Positions 35,993-44,552 of a stretch of 64,000 bases of DNA are shown piece after piece (the first letter of the stretch is position 1; every line of letters starts with the position of its first letter). A program made the translations under genes and the position numbers. The stretch is from the NCBI RefSeq assembly GCF_000010985.1, contig NC_013939.1:186001-250000 (forward strand). Direction: 5' to 3'. This DNA is from Deferribacter desulfuricans SSM1 (GTDB taxonomy: Bacteria; Chrysiogenota; Deferribacteres; Deferribacterales; Deferribacteraceae). Under the pieces are notes generated by a model. It was given only the letters and a program-made list of their open reading frames with translations. It made no database searches and had not been told where the DNA came from.

Positions 35993-36769
35993 ATGTTTAA
36001 AAATGAGATCGTAATAGCAAATAGAAAATTTAGAAGTAGATTATTTGTAGGTACTGGTAAATTTCCAAATAGTCAGGTGATGAAAGAAGCTTTAGAGGCT
36101 TCTGGTGCAGAGATTGTGACTGTTGCTTTAAGAAGGGTGGATATAGAGAACCCTTCAGATGATATCCTTTCACATATTGATAGAGAAAAGTATTTATTAC
36201 TTCCTAATACATCTGGAGCGAGGGATGCTTTAGAAGCTGTTAGGCTTGCTAAAATAGCAAGAGCAGCAGGTTGTGAGCCATGGGTAAAACTAGAGGTAAC
36301 TCCTGATCCTTATTATCTTTTACCTGATCCTATAGAAACATTTAAAGCTGCTGAGATTCTTGTAAAAGAAGGTTTTTATGTAATGCCTTATATTAATGCG
36401 GACCCAGTTCTTGCAAAAAGATTGGAGGAGATAGGTTGTGTAACAGTTATGCCTCTTGGTGCGCCTATTGGAACAAATAAAGGGATTAAGACTGAAGAGA
36501 ATTTAAAGATAATTATAGAGCAGAGTTCTGTTCCTGTGGTTGTGGATGCTGGGCTTGGAGCACCAAGTCATGCTGCTTTGGCTATTGAGCTTGGAGCTGA
36601 TGCAGTTTTGGTAAATACAGCCATTGCTACAGCAAAGGATCCGGTGAAGATGGCTATTTCTTTTAAATTGGCAGTTGAAGCTGCATGTATGGCTAGAGAT
36701 GCTGGTATGCCGCCTGTTAGAGAAAAAGCTGAAGCTTCCAGCCCTTTGACAGGTTTTTTAAGAGGTTAA
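35993..36769 (+). CDS. thiG: Thiazole synthase
   Basis: A 258-residue TIM-barrel enzyme that forms the thiazole ring of thiamine from 1-deoxyxylulose 5-phosphate, dehydroglycine and ThiS thiocarboxylate. Lys99 in PWVKLEV is the Schiff-base lysine; GAPIGTN(K)G and [12 protein letters not shown] are conserved. thiH follows after 4 bases. No thiS, thiF or thiE adjoins. Confidence 0.97.
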   Translation: MFKNEIVIANRKFRSRLFVGTGKFPNSQVMKEALEASGAEIVTVALRRVDIENPSDDILSHIDREKYLLLPNTSGARDALEAVRLAKIARAAGCEPWVKLEVTPDPYYLLPDPIETFKAAEILVKEGFYVMPYINADPVLAKRLEEIGCVTVMPLGAPIGTNKGIKTEENLKIIIEQSSVPVVVDAGLGAPSHAALAIELGADAVLVNTAIATAKDPVKMAISFKLAVEAACMARDAGMPPVREKAEASSPLTGFLRG

Positions 36770-36773
36770 ATAA

Positions 36774-37892
36774 ATGAGTTTTTATGATATATACAAAGAA
36801 TACAACTGGGAAGAAATAAAGGATTTTATTTATAGCCGAAGGGAAAATGATGTAATAGATATATTGTTTAAGGAAAATCTATCAGTAGAGGATTTTGCTA
36901 CGCTTTTATCACCAGCTGCAGAAAAGTTTTTAGAAGATATGGCTCAAAAAGCTCATAAAATTACTGTGATGCGATTTGGAAAAACGATTAAACTCTATGC
37001 TCCTCTTTATCTTTCAAATGTGTGCCAAAATGCTTGTACTTACTGTGGTTTTAATGTCTTTCACAAAATACCAAGAATCACCTTAAAGAAAGATGAGATA
37101 GAAAGGGAAGCAAAAGCAGTGGCTGATACTGGGATAAAACACATTTTATTGTTGACTGGTGAAGCTCCGAATGTAGCAACCCTTGAGTATCTTAAAGAAG
37201 CTGTTTCAATATGTAATAAATATTTTTCATCAATAGGGATAGAGATTTATCCATTGGATATAAATGGTTATAAAGAGCTGATAGATGTAGGGGTGGATTA
37301 TCTTACAATTTATCAAGAAACATATAACAGAGAAACTTATGATAAAATACATCCAAAAGGGAAAAAGAAAGATTTATTATGGAGACTTGAAACGCCTGAA
37401 AGAGGTGCCATAGCTGGGATGAGGACAGTTGGGATTGGAGCTTTGATGGGGTTAGAGGATTTTAGAGTGGATGAATTTTTTGTTGGTCTTCATGCTAAGT
37501 ACTTGATGAAAAAGTATTGGAAAACGCATATTACAGTTTCTTTTCCAAGAATGAGGAAGGCTCCAGGTGTAGATACACCCTTTGTAGAGGTTAGCGATAA
37601 AAATCTTGTGCAGTCTATGCTTGCGATGAGGATATTCTTACACGATGTGGGGATAGTAATTTCAACAAGGGAACCTGCAAATTTGAGAGATAACTTAATA
37701 CCTCTTGGTGTTACCCAAATGAGTGCAGGTTCTAAAACAGAGCCTGGTGGATATTCGCTCAAAGAAGATGAAAACGCTGAACAGTTTCACATTGAGGATA
37801 ATAGATCTGTAGATGAGATTATAAATGTCATTAGATCAAAAGGGTATGACCCAGTCTTGAAGGATTGGGATAGAGCTTTTGTGATTGCATGA
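36774..37892 (+). CDS. thiH: 2-iminoacetate synthase (radical SAM tyrosine lyase)
   Basis: A 372-residue radical SAM enzyme that cleaves tyrosine to dehydroglycine (2-iminoacetate) and p-cresol for thiazole formation. The cluster motif CQNACTYCGF (C84, C88, C91) and the C-terminal ThiH/BATS region (SAGSKTEPGGY) are visible. It is directly downstream of thiG, and the use of ThiH rather than the oxygen-dependent ThiO fits an anaerobic lifestyle. Confidence 0.96.
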   Translation: MSFYDIYKEYNWEEIKDFIYSRRENDVIDILFKENLSVEDFATLLSPAAEKFLEDMAQKAHKITVMRFGKTIKLYAPLYLSNVCQNACTYCGFNVFHKIPRITLKKDEIEREAKAVADTGIKHILLLTGEAPNVATLEYLKEAVSICNKYFSSIGIEIYPLDINGYKELIDVGVDYLTIYQETYNRETYDKIHPKGKKKDLLWRLETPERGAIAGMRTVGIGALMGLEDFRVDEFFVGLHAKYLMKKYWKTHITVSFPRMRKAPGVDTPFVEVSDKNLVQSMLAMRIFLHDVGIVISTREPANLRDNLIPLGVTQMSAGSKTEPGGYSLKEDENAEQFHIEDNRSVDEIINVIRSKGYDPVLKDWDRAFVIA

Positions 37893-37898
37893 TATTTT

Positions 37899-39080
37899 AT
37901 GATTTATAAAAATGTTGAGATTATAGATACCGCTTATGGTGGCTATGGCGTAGCAAAGGTTGATGGCGGTTTTACAGTTTTTATTCCTCAAACAGTTGAA
38001 GGGGATGTAGTAGATTTTGAAATATTTGAAAAAAAGAAAACCCATTCTTTCGCTAAACTGATCAAAATTCATAAGCCTTCAAAATTAAGAAGAGAGTTCC
38101 CTTGTAAATTTTTTAATGAATGTGGCGGATGTCAATTTGGCCATATCGATTATGATTACCAAATCGAAATAAAAAAGAGATTAATTAACAACTTTTTTAG
38201 AAAGGTAGAAGGGTTTAAGATTGATAGTGTAATTACTTCGCCAGAGTTTAGATACAGGTTTAGAGCTACTTTTAGGCTAAAAAATGGTAAATTTGGTTTT
38301 TTAGGTTTTAAAAGTAATAAATTTATCCCTATTACCGACTGTCTTATTTGCAAAGAAACAGTTGTAGAGAAGATATCAAAAATCGCAAATGAATATAAAG
38401 GTAGTGAGATTAATAAGTGTTATATTATTGAAAATGAAAAAGGTGAAGCTTTGTTAAATACTGATATTAAATTGGGAAATTTGGAGGATTTTAAAGATAT
38501 TATAGGATTAAAAACTAAAAATAAGATTTTAGGGGATAGTTTACTAAAAATAGATGTGGGTGATTTTTATTATTATGTAGGATTTGATTCTTTTAGTCAG
38601 TCAAATAGATTTTTGTTGAGAGAGTTTGCTGAGGTAGTTGTTAGTTTTGTAGATGAAAATGATTCTGTCTTAGAGTTATATGCTGGAAGTGGCTTTTTTA
38701 CTCATAAAGTTGCTAAAAAAGCAAAAGCTGTATTGGCCATTGAAGAAAATAGAGAAGCTATTAGTTTGTTGAAAAAGTTGAATGTTGAAAATGTTGATAT
38801 AATTTACAGTAAAGCAGAAAATATAAAAAGGATAGATATTAACCCTTATAATACACTATTGGTTGATCCACCAAGAACTGGGCTTTCAAAACCTGTAATT
38901 GATGCTATTTCAAACAGATTTGAAAAAATAGTTTATGTATCCTGCAACCCTTCCACAATGGCTAGAGACATTTTAAGGCTTTCTAATAATTACGATCTGA
39001 AAAAATATCTGTTTATAGATATGTTTCCAAATACTTATCATATTGAAAGTATAGCTTTATTAGAAAGAAAAGAGGGATAA
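37899..39080 (+). CDS. Class I RNA m5U methyltransferase (RlmD/TrmA-like)
   Basis: A 393-residue SAM-dependent uracil-5 methyltransferase. An N-terminal TRAM-like domain (about 1-55) and a Fe-S motif C69-x5-C75-x2-C78 with a fourth cysteine near 143 place it in the cluster-bearing RumA/RlmD-type branch. LELYAGSGFFTH is the SAM loop, and the catalytic Cys is in YVSCNPST. Substrate could be 23S U1939, U747 or tRNA U54; the cluster favours 23S rRNA. It lies six bases after thiH. Confidence 0.88.
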   Translation: MIYKNVEIIDTAYGGYGVAKVDGGFTVFIPQTVEGDVVDFEIFEKKKTHSFAKLIKIHKPSKLRREFPCKFFNECGGCQFGHIDYDYQIEIKKRLINNFFRKVEGFKIDSVITSPEFRYRFRATFRLKNGKFGFLGFKSNKFIPITDCLICKETVVEKISKIANEYKGSEINKCYIIENEKGEALLNTDIKLGNLEDFKDIIGLKTKNKILGDSLLKIDVGDFYYYVGFDSFSQSNRFLLREFAEVVVSFVDENDSVLELYAGSGFFTHKVAKKAKAVLAIEENREAISLLKKLNVENVDIIYSKAENIKRIDINPYNTLLVDPPRTGLSKPVIDAISNRFEKIVYVSCNPSTMARDILRLSNNYDLKKYLFIDMFPNTYHIESIALLERKEG

Positions 39081-39533
39081 GTGAGTGTTATAAGAATTAC
39101 AGATTTTTTTAGTGCAGAAGTTAGTTTTGATAAAACGGTAGAGAAAATAATAAAGGTTAAAATATTATTTGGAGATTATGATAATTATGAAACGGAAAAG
39201 CTGCCTGCTGATATTGTGAGATATTTTAAAAAGTATCCTTTTGAAAATATTGATGTTTTTAGTTTGGTTGAAACGGAAAAAATTAATTCAACTTTTTTAA
39301 AGATTTATAAAAATCTTTTAGATGTGAGTTATGGTAAGACGATCACTTATGGAGAACTTGCTGAAAAATCTGGAATAAAAAATGGGGCAAGAGTTGTGGG
39401 TAATGCGATGGCAAAAAATAATTACCCTTTGATTATCCCTTGTCACAGAGTGGTGGCTAAAAATGGCTTAGGTGGTTTTTATTATGGTTTAGATAACAAA
39501 CAAAAACTTCTTAATTGGGAGAGAAGTTTATGA
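39081..39533 (+). CDS. ogt: Methylated-DNA--protein-cysteine methyltransferase
   Basis: A 150-residue suicide repair protein that transfers alkyl groups from O6-alkylguanine to Cys121 in the IPCHRVV motif. The helix-turn-helix (YGELAEKSG) and the Asn hinge (GNAMAKNN) are present. A GTG start directly follows the TAA of the preceding methyltransferase gene. Its stop overlaps the next ATG (ATGA). Confidence 0.95.
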   Translation: MSVIRITDFFSAEVSFDKTVEKIIKVKILFGDYDNYETEKLPADIVRYFKKYPFENIDVFSLVETEKINSTFLKIYKNLLDVSYGKTITYGELAEKSGIKNGARVVGNAMAKNNYPLIIPCHRVVAKNGLGGFYYGLDNKQKLLNWERSL

Positions 39534-41122
39534 GATTATGGGATATTTCTGATTATCAAGATTTAAAAGCGGATGGATTTGAAAGCAATTTTAACTATTT
39601 TAAAAATCTAATTGAATCTTTGTTTAAGCTTCAGATGAATCCAGCGATGGCAAAATCGATAGCAAAAAGCTTGAAGATTTCAACAAAGCTTTTTTGGAAA
39701 AAGTTGAGTGATGATTATAAATATTTTTTGGAAAAATATGCAGTTATAAATGGTATATCAAGGACTGAATTGTTATATGCCATCATGTTTCCAGATATTT
39801 TGTCATATTTTATGGTTAAAGCTGGGAAGATGAACTTTAGGAATATTCCTGATATATTTTTAGGGTGTACTACCTCTTTATTGAAAAGTGATGAAAATTC
39901 AACAATGCACTGCAGGAATTTGGATTATTTTGGTGGTTCTTTTTGGACAGCACAACATACTATTATGACTTATAGATTAGCAAATGTTGTTCCAAGTGTG
40001 AATATTACGACATGGGGGTTGCCTGTAATAGGTATTACTGCAGTGAATGAAGCAGGTATTTCTCAATCTGTTCATATGCTTTTTACTCAGGATGTAAGTC
40101 TGAAGGGTAGTTTTATTATGGATCTCGCATATCAGGTAATAACTAAGGCAGAATGTATTGAGGATGTGAAAAAGATTTTAAAAAAAAGAAGGACTGTCTC
40201 TGGTTGGACAATAATTAACTACAGTCATAGAGAAAATAAAGGGGTTATTTCTGAGATTAGTGCAAAAGATATTGATTTTATTGAAATAGATAAGCCTGTT
40301 TTCCATTATAATAATTTTTACATTTCTGAAAAATTGAAGAAATCAGAATTTTATCCGTCTTACATTTGGATTCAGAACAACCATTACAGGAATAAAAGAC
40401 TTTATGAATTAACAAAGAATAAAGATATTTTTAATGAAAATGATGCGGTAAAATTGATTTCTGATAATAATGACTATTTTTTGAAAGATAATGATATTTT
40501 TGGACATACTGTGGCAAACAGTTTTACAGTTTCCTCTACAGTAATCGATTTTAATAAAGATTGTATTTTGGTTGGTGATAATCCACCTCCAGCTTCAATT
40601 GGTGTATTTAAAAAATATAATTTAACCGATTTGTTTAAAGGTAAATTAGAAGAGGTAGGTAGGAATAAAACAAATCATGATGAAGAAACTTATAGAATTT
40701 ATGAATTGGTTGTAAAGGTTATGGATAATTTATATTCAGGGAAAGGGTATTATTCCAGCTTGGAACTTATCAATAAATCTGATTTAGAAATTGAAAATAG
40801 TTACTTTTTACAATTGTTAAAATCAGTTTTGCTGATAAAAGTTGAAGATTATATTGGAGCGAAGAAAATTTTAAAAAGAATTATAGAATCAAATAAACTC
40901 GATACTTATAGAAATGGAAATGTGAAACTTTTATTAGGTATGATTTATGATGTAATTGGGGAGAGGGGGAAAGCGATAAAAATTTATAAAGAGATTTTAG
41001 CGCAGAACAGTTTTTTTGACCTTTTAGATTATGCTTGGAAATTTTATAATAAAAGATGCTGTAAAAGTAAGCTGCAAAAGATTGTGCCAAACTTTTTCCT
41101 CTCTTTTTATTTGTTGGTTTAG
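39530..41122 (+). CDS. C45/acyltransferase-like Ntn hydrolase with TPR-like C-terminus
   Basis: A 530-residue protein. The middle part (about 105-365) resembles the AAT/C45 family (acyl-CoA:isopenicillin N acyltransferase and relatives). LGCTTS holds the probable autocatalytic nucleophile Cys113, followed by HCRNLDY where the family has (A/G)RNxD(W/Y), and NEAGISQS. The N-terminal 100 residues would form the pre-piece. The last 120 residues are helical and read as two or three TPR-like repeats (YIGAKKILKRI, ERGKAIKIYKEIL), an unusual addition. The start at 39530 follows GGGAGAG and overlaps the ogt stop; an in-frame ATG at 39515 is less likely. The substrate is unknown; amide bonds or acyl peptides are typical. 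Confidence 0.75.
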   Translation: MRLWDISDYQDLKADGFESNFNYFKNLIESLFKLQMNPAMAKSIAKSLKISTKLFWKKLSDDYKYFLEKYAVINGISRTELLYAIMFPDILSYFMVKAGKMNFRNIPDIFLGCTTSLLKSDENSTMHCRNLDYFGGSFWTAQHTIMTYRLANVVPSVNITTWGLPVIGITAVNEAGISQSVHMLFTQDVSLKGSFIMDLAYQVITKAECIEDVKKILKKRRTVSGWTIINYSHRENKGVISEISAKDIDFIEIDKPVFHYNNFYISEKLKKSEFYPSYIWIQNNHYRNKRLYELTKNKDIFNENDAVKLISDNNDYFLKDNDIFGHTVANSFTVSSTVIDFNKDCILVGDNPPPASIGVFKKYNLTDLFKGKLEEVGRNKTNHDEETYRIYELVVKVMDNLYSGKGYYSSLELINKSDLEIENSYFLQLLKSVLLIKVEDYIGAKKILKRIIESNKLDTYRNGNVKLLLGMIYDVIGERGKAIKIYKEILAQNSFFDLLDYAWKFYNKRCCKSKLQKIVPNFFLSFYLLV

Positions 41123-41278
41123 TGAAGCTAAAATTTAAAGATATTATAAAAAAGTTATAAAATTAGGGTAAAAATTATTTTTTTAAATGTAATGAATATA
41201 TAAAACTTTTAATACCAAGAAGTTAGATTTACTACTAAACTAAATGCTTTTATTTATTAGTTATAGTTAATATTTTTA

Positions 41279-41306
41279 TTGACAAATGTAAATTAATTAT
41301 TATTGT
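41279..41306 (+). promoter_or_regulatory. Promoter of the candidate small RNA
   Basis: Perfect TTGACA (41279-41284), a 16-base spacer and TATTGT (41301-41306); initiation expected near 41312-41314. The nearest downstream terminator is at 41357-41383 and no start codon with an open frame lies between. Confidence 0.6.
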
Positions 41307-41311
41307 ACACC

Positions 41312-41384
41312 CATCAATTATGGACATCCTCCCATAGTAATAGATAACTCCCCCACAAAAAGGGACCGAAAGGTCCCTTTTTTA
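41312..41384 (+). ncRNA. Candidate C-rich small regulatory RNA
   Basis: A predicted transcript of about 72 bases in the 310-base gap 41123-41432, which has no gene. Strand-specific signals frame it: a TTGACA promoter and an ideal terminator. Inside, ATTATGG (41317-41323) pairs with CCATAGT (41332-41338), one wobble, presenting the 8-base loop ACAUCCUC. An unpaired stretch then contains ACUCCCCCAC (41347-41356), followed by the terminator stem. Exposed CCUCC and CUCCCCC are complementary to Shine-Dalgarno sequences, the usual property of C-rich bacterial sRNAs. The loop plus the next C is a perfect 9-base complement of the dapA ribosome binding site. No family is recognised; the 5' end is uncertain by a few bases. 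Confidence 0.6.
41357..41383 (+). terminator. Terminator of the small RNA
   Basis: AAAAAGGGACC / GAAA / GGTCCCTTTTTT: a perfect stem with a GNRA tetraloop and a six-T tail. Confidence 0.92.
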
Positions 41385-41397
41385 TTTTATAAATTCA

Positions 41398-41426
41398 TTG
41401 CAATCGGTAATAGTATTTATTATAAT
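41398..41426 (+). promoter_or_regulatory. Promoter of the diiron-GGDEF gene, predicted leaderless
   Basis: TTGCAA (41398-41403), a 17-base spacer and TATAAT (41421-41426), then TTAAGT and the ATG at 41433. The expected initiation point is the A of the ATG, and there is no ribosome binding site. Confidence 0.65.
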
Positions 41427-41432
41427 TTAAGT

Positions 41433-43157
41433 ATGAATGATAAGTTGATTGATCCAGTTGAGATTGCTGAGGATATTTTTTGGGTTGGACATGAATTGCC
41501 AGATGACCCTTTTCAATGCCATGTATATTTAATATTAAATGGGAAAGGTTCTATTTTAATCGATCCTGGTTCTAAGATAACTTTTAAATATGCATTAGAG
41601 AAGATTGAGCAGATAATACCCTTTTCGTATATAAAGTATTTTATATGTCAGCATCAAGATCCTGACATTACAGCATCCTTGGAAATCATAAGAGATCTTT
41701 TGATTAGAGATGATGCAGTTATTGTTAGCCATTGGAGAGCTATTGCTCTCTTAAAACATTACAACCTAAACATCCCTATGATATGTGTGGAAAAGGAAAA
41801 TTGGAAGTTAAACGCAGGTGGGAGAGAATTAGAGTTTATCTTTACACCATATTGTCATTTTCCTGGTGCTTTTTGTACTTATGATAAAAAAAGCAAAGTC
41901 CTATTTTCAAGTGATTTGTTTGGTGGATTTACAGATAGGTTCAAACTTTTTGCAGAAGATATTAATTATTTTGATTCAATAGCTGCCTTTCATGAACCCT
42001 ATATGCCATCAAAAGAGATTTTAGTACATAGTTTAAAAAAAATTGAACAGTATGATATTGATTTAATCGCTCCTCAACATGGATCAATTATTAGGAGAGA
42101 TTTGATAAAACCTATAATAAATAAAATGAAAAATCTTGATTGTGGGCTTTTTTTGCTTACGCAATCAAGTACTGAGTTGGAAAAGCTTAGAAAGCTGAAT
42201 AAATTCTTAAACGCTTTTTTGGAAACAATGGCAACTTATAAAGATTTTACCGAGCTTATTAGAGAGTTTGTTATAGAATTAAGGAGTGCTTTTGATTTTG
42301 ATAGTATTGAATTTTATACAGATTATAAAGGGACACTTTTATATTTTTTAGCTGAGACTCCATCAATATGGGAAAAAATCAAACAGCAAGAATATGTTAA
42401 AGATATTTTACAAATAAAAATGAGTGAGTACTATGAAAAGTACCCTAACTACTTATATGTAAGAAATGTTCTATATATTCCTATCCCTGAAATTGAAAGT
42501 GATAAAATTATTGCTGTTATGAAGTTATATTTAAAAGAGTCTATTGTGATTGATAATGATATTTTAGAAATTCTGAAAGAGGTTATAAATTTCTTAAGTA
42601 TAGCTTTTGAAAGAGAGTTTATCAGAAGAAAATTGATTGAAGAGCGAGAAAAATTTTATGAGATCTCTATACATGATACTTTAACAGGGTGTTATTCTAG
42701 ATATTATTTGAAAGAAACAATAAAGAGAGTTTTAGCGATACATGATAGAGGGGAAATAAGAAATGTTGGTATTGTAATGCTTGATATAGATGACTTTAAA
42801 AATATAAATGACACTTATGGGCACGATGTTGGGGATGAAGTGTTAAAAGTTATTGCAGATATTATTAAAAATGAGGTTAGAGTGGGTGACATCCCTGTTA
42901 GATATGGTGGTGAAGAGTTTATGATTGTTGCGGTGGTAAATGATATCAAAAGTGTTTATATGGTTGCAGAGAGGATTAGAACAAAACTTGAAGAATACAA
43001 ATGGGATGCACCGTTAGATAAGGAAAGAATTACTGCGAGTTTTGGTGTAGTACTTAGGAAAAAAGGGGAATCTTTTGAAGATGTAATTAAAAGAGTGGAT
43101 ATTAATTTGTATAAGGCTAAATCTGCTGGGAAAAATACTGTTATTTGCGAAGAATAA
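41433..43157 (+). CDS. Diguanylate cyclase with N-terminal flavodiiron-type metallo-beta-lactamase domain
   Basis: A 574-residue signalling protein. Residues 1-230 form an MBL-fold domain of the flavodiiron/ODP type. HQDPD (H74, D76, D78), H142 in PYCHFPG, D161 in SSDLFGG and H216 in PQHG match the diiron ligand spacing, while the flavodoxin domain of true FDPs is absent. Residues about 255-395 look like a GAF-type domain. Residues 405-572 are GGDEF with the intact active site GGEEF (492-496) and an RVGD inhibitory site (483-486) five residues before it, so c-di-GMP synthesis with product inhibition is expected. The diiron site could sense O2, NO or peroxide. No membrane segment is visible. 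Confidence 0.87.
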   Translation: MNDKLIDPVEIAEDIFWVGHELPDDPFQCHVYLILNGKGSILIDPGSKITFKYALEKIEQIIPFSYIKYFICQHQDPDITASLEIIRDLLIRDDAVIVSHWRAIALLKHYNLNIPMICVEKENWKLNAGGRELEFIFTPYCHFPGAFCTYDKKSKVLFSSDLFGGFTDRFKLFAEDINYFDSIAAFHEPYMPSKEILVHSLKKIEQYDIDLIAPQHGSIIRRDLIKPIINKMKNLDCGLFLLTQSSTELEKLRKLNKFLNAFLETMATYKDFTELIREFVIELRSAFDFDSIEFYTDYKGTLLYFLAETPSIWEKIKQQEYVKDILQIKMSEYYEKYPNYLYVRNVLYIPIPEIESDKIIAVMKLYLKESIVIDNDILEILKEVINFLSIAFEREFIRRKLIEEREKFYEISIHDTLTGCYSRYYLKETIKRVLAIHDRGEIRNVGIVMLDIDDFKNINDTYGHDVGDEVLKVIADIIKNEVRVGDIPVRYGGEEFMIVAVVNDIKSVYMVAERIRTKLEEYKWDAPLDKERITASFGVVLRKKGESFEDVIKRVDINLYKAKSAGKNTVICEE

Positions 43158-43244
43158 AGATTTTTATCTTTTAAGTCTAGATTATAATTCCCAATATTCA
43201 TATTTTTTGTTATAAGTAAGTTAATATAACAATTGGGGTGAGCA

Positions 43245-44543
43245 ATGATAAATTATGTTTTTGATACAAATGTGCTACTTTATGATCCGATGTCAATTTT
43301 TACTTTTGAAAACAGTGTTATTAATATACCGATTACAGTTATTGAAGAGATAGATATTTTTAAAAAGCACATGGATCAAACAGGTTATAATGCAAGGTTT
43401 GTAGCAAGAAAGCTTGATGAGCTAAGAAGTTTGGGAGAACTAAATAAAGGGGTTAAGATAGAAAATGGCTCTATAATAAGGGTTAATGTCTGTAATCATC
43501 ATTTAAAAGATTTGATACCAGATGAGCTGATTAGTGATAAAGCTGATAACCTTATACTTTCTGTGGCTAAGTACTTGCAGGAAAAAGAGGATAAAGAGGT
43601 TATTTTTGTTACCAAGGATGCTAATTTAAGGATTAAGGCTGATGTATTGGGAATAAAATCAATAGATTATGAAAAAGATAAGGTAGAAATAGAAAGTTTT
43701 TTTGAGGGTGCTAAAAAGGTTGTGGTTAGTGATGACATAATAAATAGATTTTATCAAGATGGGGAGCTTGAAATAGAAATTGATGCAGCTGAAAACGAGT
43801 ATCTGTTTTTGGTTTCAGAAATAAATGAGAAACATACTGCTCTTGGAAGGTATTCTAAGAAAAATGGGAAAGTTGTTAAAATTAAAGAGTTCAAAGAAGG
43901 GGTTTGGGGGATATTTGCTAGAAATGCCGAGCAAAAGTTTGCTTTTGATGCATTGATGGATGATTCTATCAAGCTTGTCTGTTTGATGGGGATTGCGGGC
44001 ACAGGGAAAACACTACTGGCAATAGCAGCAGGACTTAAAAAGGTTGCAGATGATAGGGTTTATAAAAAACTCCTTGTGGCAAGGCCTATTTTCCCTATGG
44101 GAAAAGATTTGGGTTATTTGCCAGGAGAATTGAAAGAGAAATTAAACCCTTGGATGCAACCTGTCTATGATAATTTACAGCTAATTTTATCCAGTGAAGA
44201 TGGTGGTTATTCTTACAAGGCACTTCTTGAGCAAAATATTGTGGAAATTGAAGCTCTTACTTATATCAGAGGAAGGAGTATGCCAAACCAATATTTTATA
44301 GTGGATGAAGCCCAAAATTTAACCCCTCATGAGATAAAAACAATACTTACAAGGGCAGGTGAGAATACAAAGGTTATTTTGACAGGTGATCCTTATCAGA
44401 TAGACAATCCGTATATAGATTATCATTCAAATGGATTGACTTATGTTGTGGATAAATTTAAAGATGACGAAATCGCTGCTGTGGTAACTTTGATAAAAGG
44501 GGAAAGATCTGAGCTTGCCACAAAGGCAGCTAAAAAGTTGTAG
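43245..44543 (+). CDS. PIN-PhoH fusion protein (PhoH2/YlaK type)
   Basis: A 432-residue protein. The N-terminal PIN nuclease domain (about 1-140) has acidic residues in VFDTNVLLYD (Asp7), VIEEID and SDKADNLIL. The C-terminal PhoH ATPase (about 220-430) has GIAGTGKT Walker A and FIVDEAQNLTP Walker B. PhoH2-type proteins are reported as ATP-dependent RNA helicase/ribonucleases, sometimes with an antitoxin-like upstream gene; none is visible here. The ATG follows GGGGTGA. gmhA follows after 9 bases. Confidence 0.92.
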   Translation: MINYVFDTNVLLYDPMSIFTFENSVINIPITVIEEIDIFKKHMDQTGYNARFVARKLDELRSLGELNKGVKIENGSIIRVNVCNHHLKDLIPDELISDKADNLILSVAKYLQEKEDKEVIFVTKDANLRIKADVLGIKSIDYEKDKVEIESFFEGAKKVVVSDDIINRFYQDGELEIEIDAAENEYLFLVSEINEKHTALGRYSKKNGKVVKIKEFKEGVWGIFARNAEQKFAFDALMDDSIKLVCLMGIAGTGKTLLAIAAGLKKVADDRVYKKLLVARPIFPMGKDLGYLPGELKEKLNPWMQPVYDNLQLILSSEDGGYSYKALLEQNIVEIEALTYIRGRSMPNQYFIVDEAQNLTPHEIKTILTRAGENTKVILTGDPYQIDNPYIDYHSNGLTYVVDKFKDDEIAAVVTLIKGERSELATKAAKKL

Positions 44544-44552
44544 AGGTAAAAG

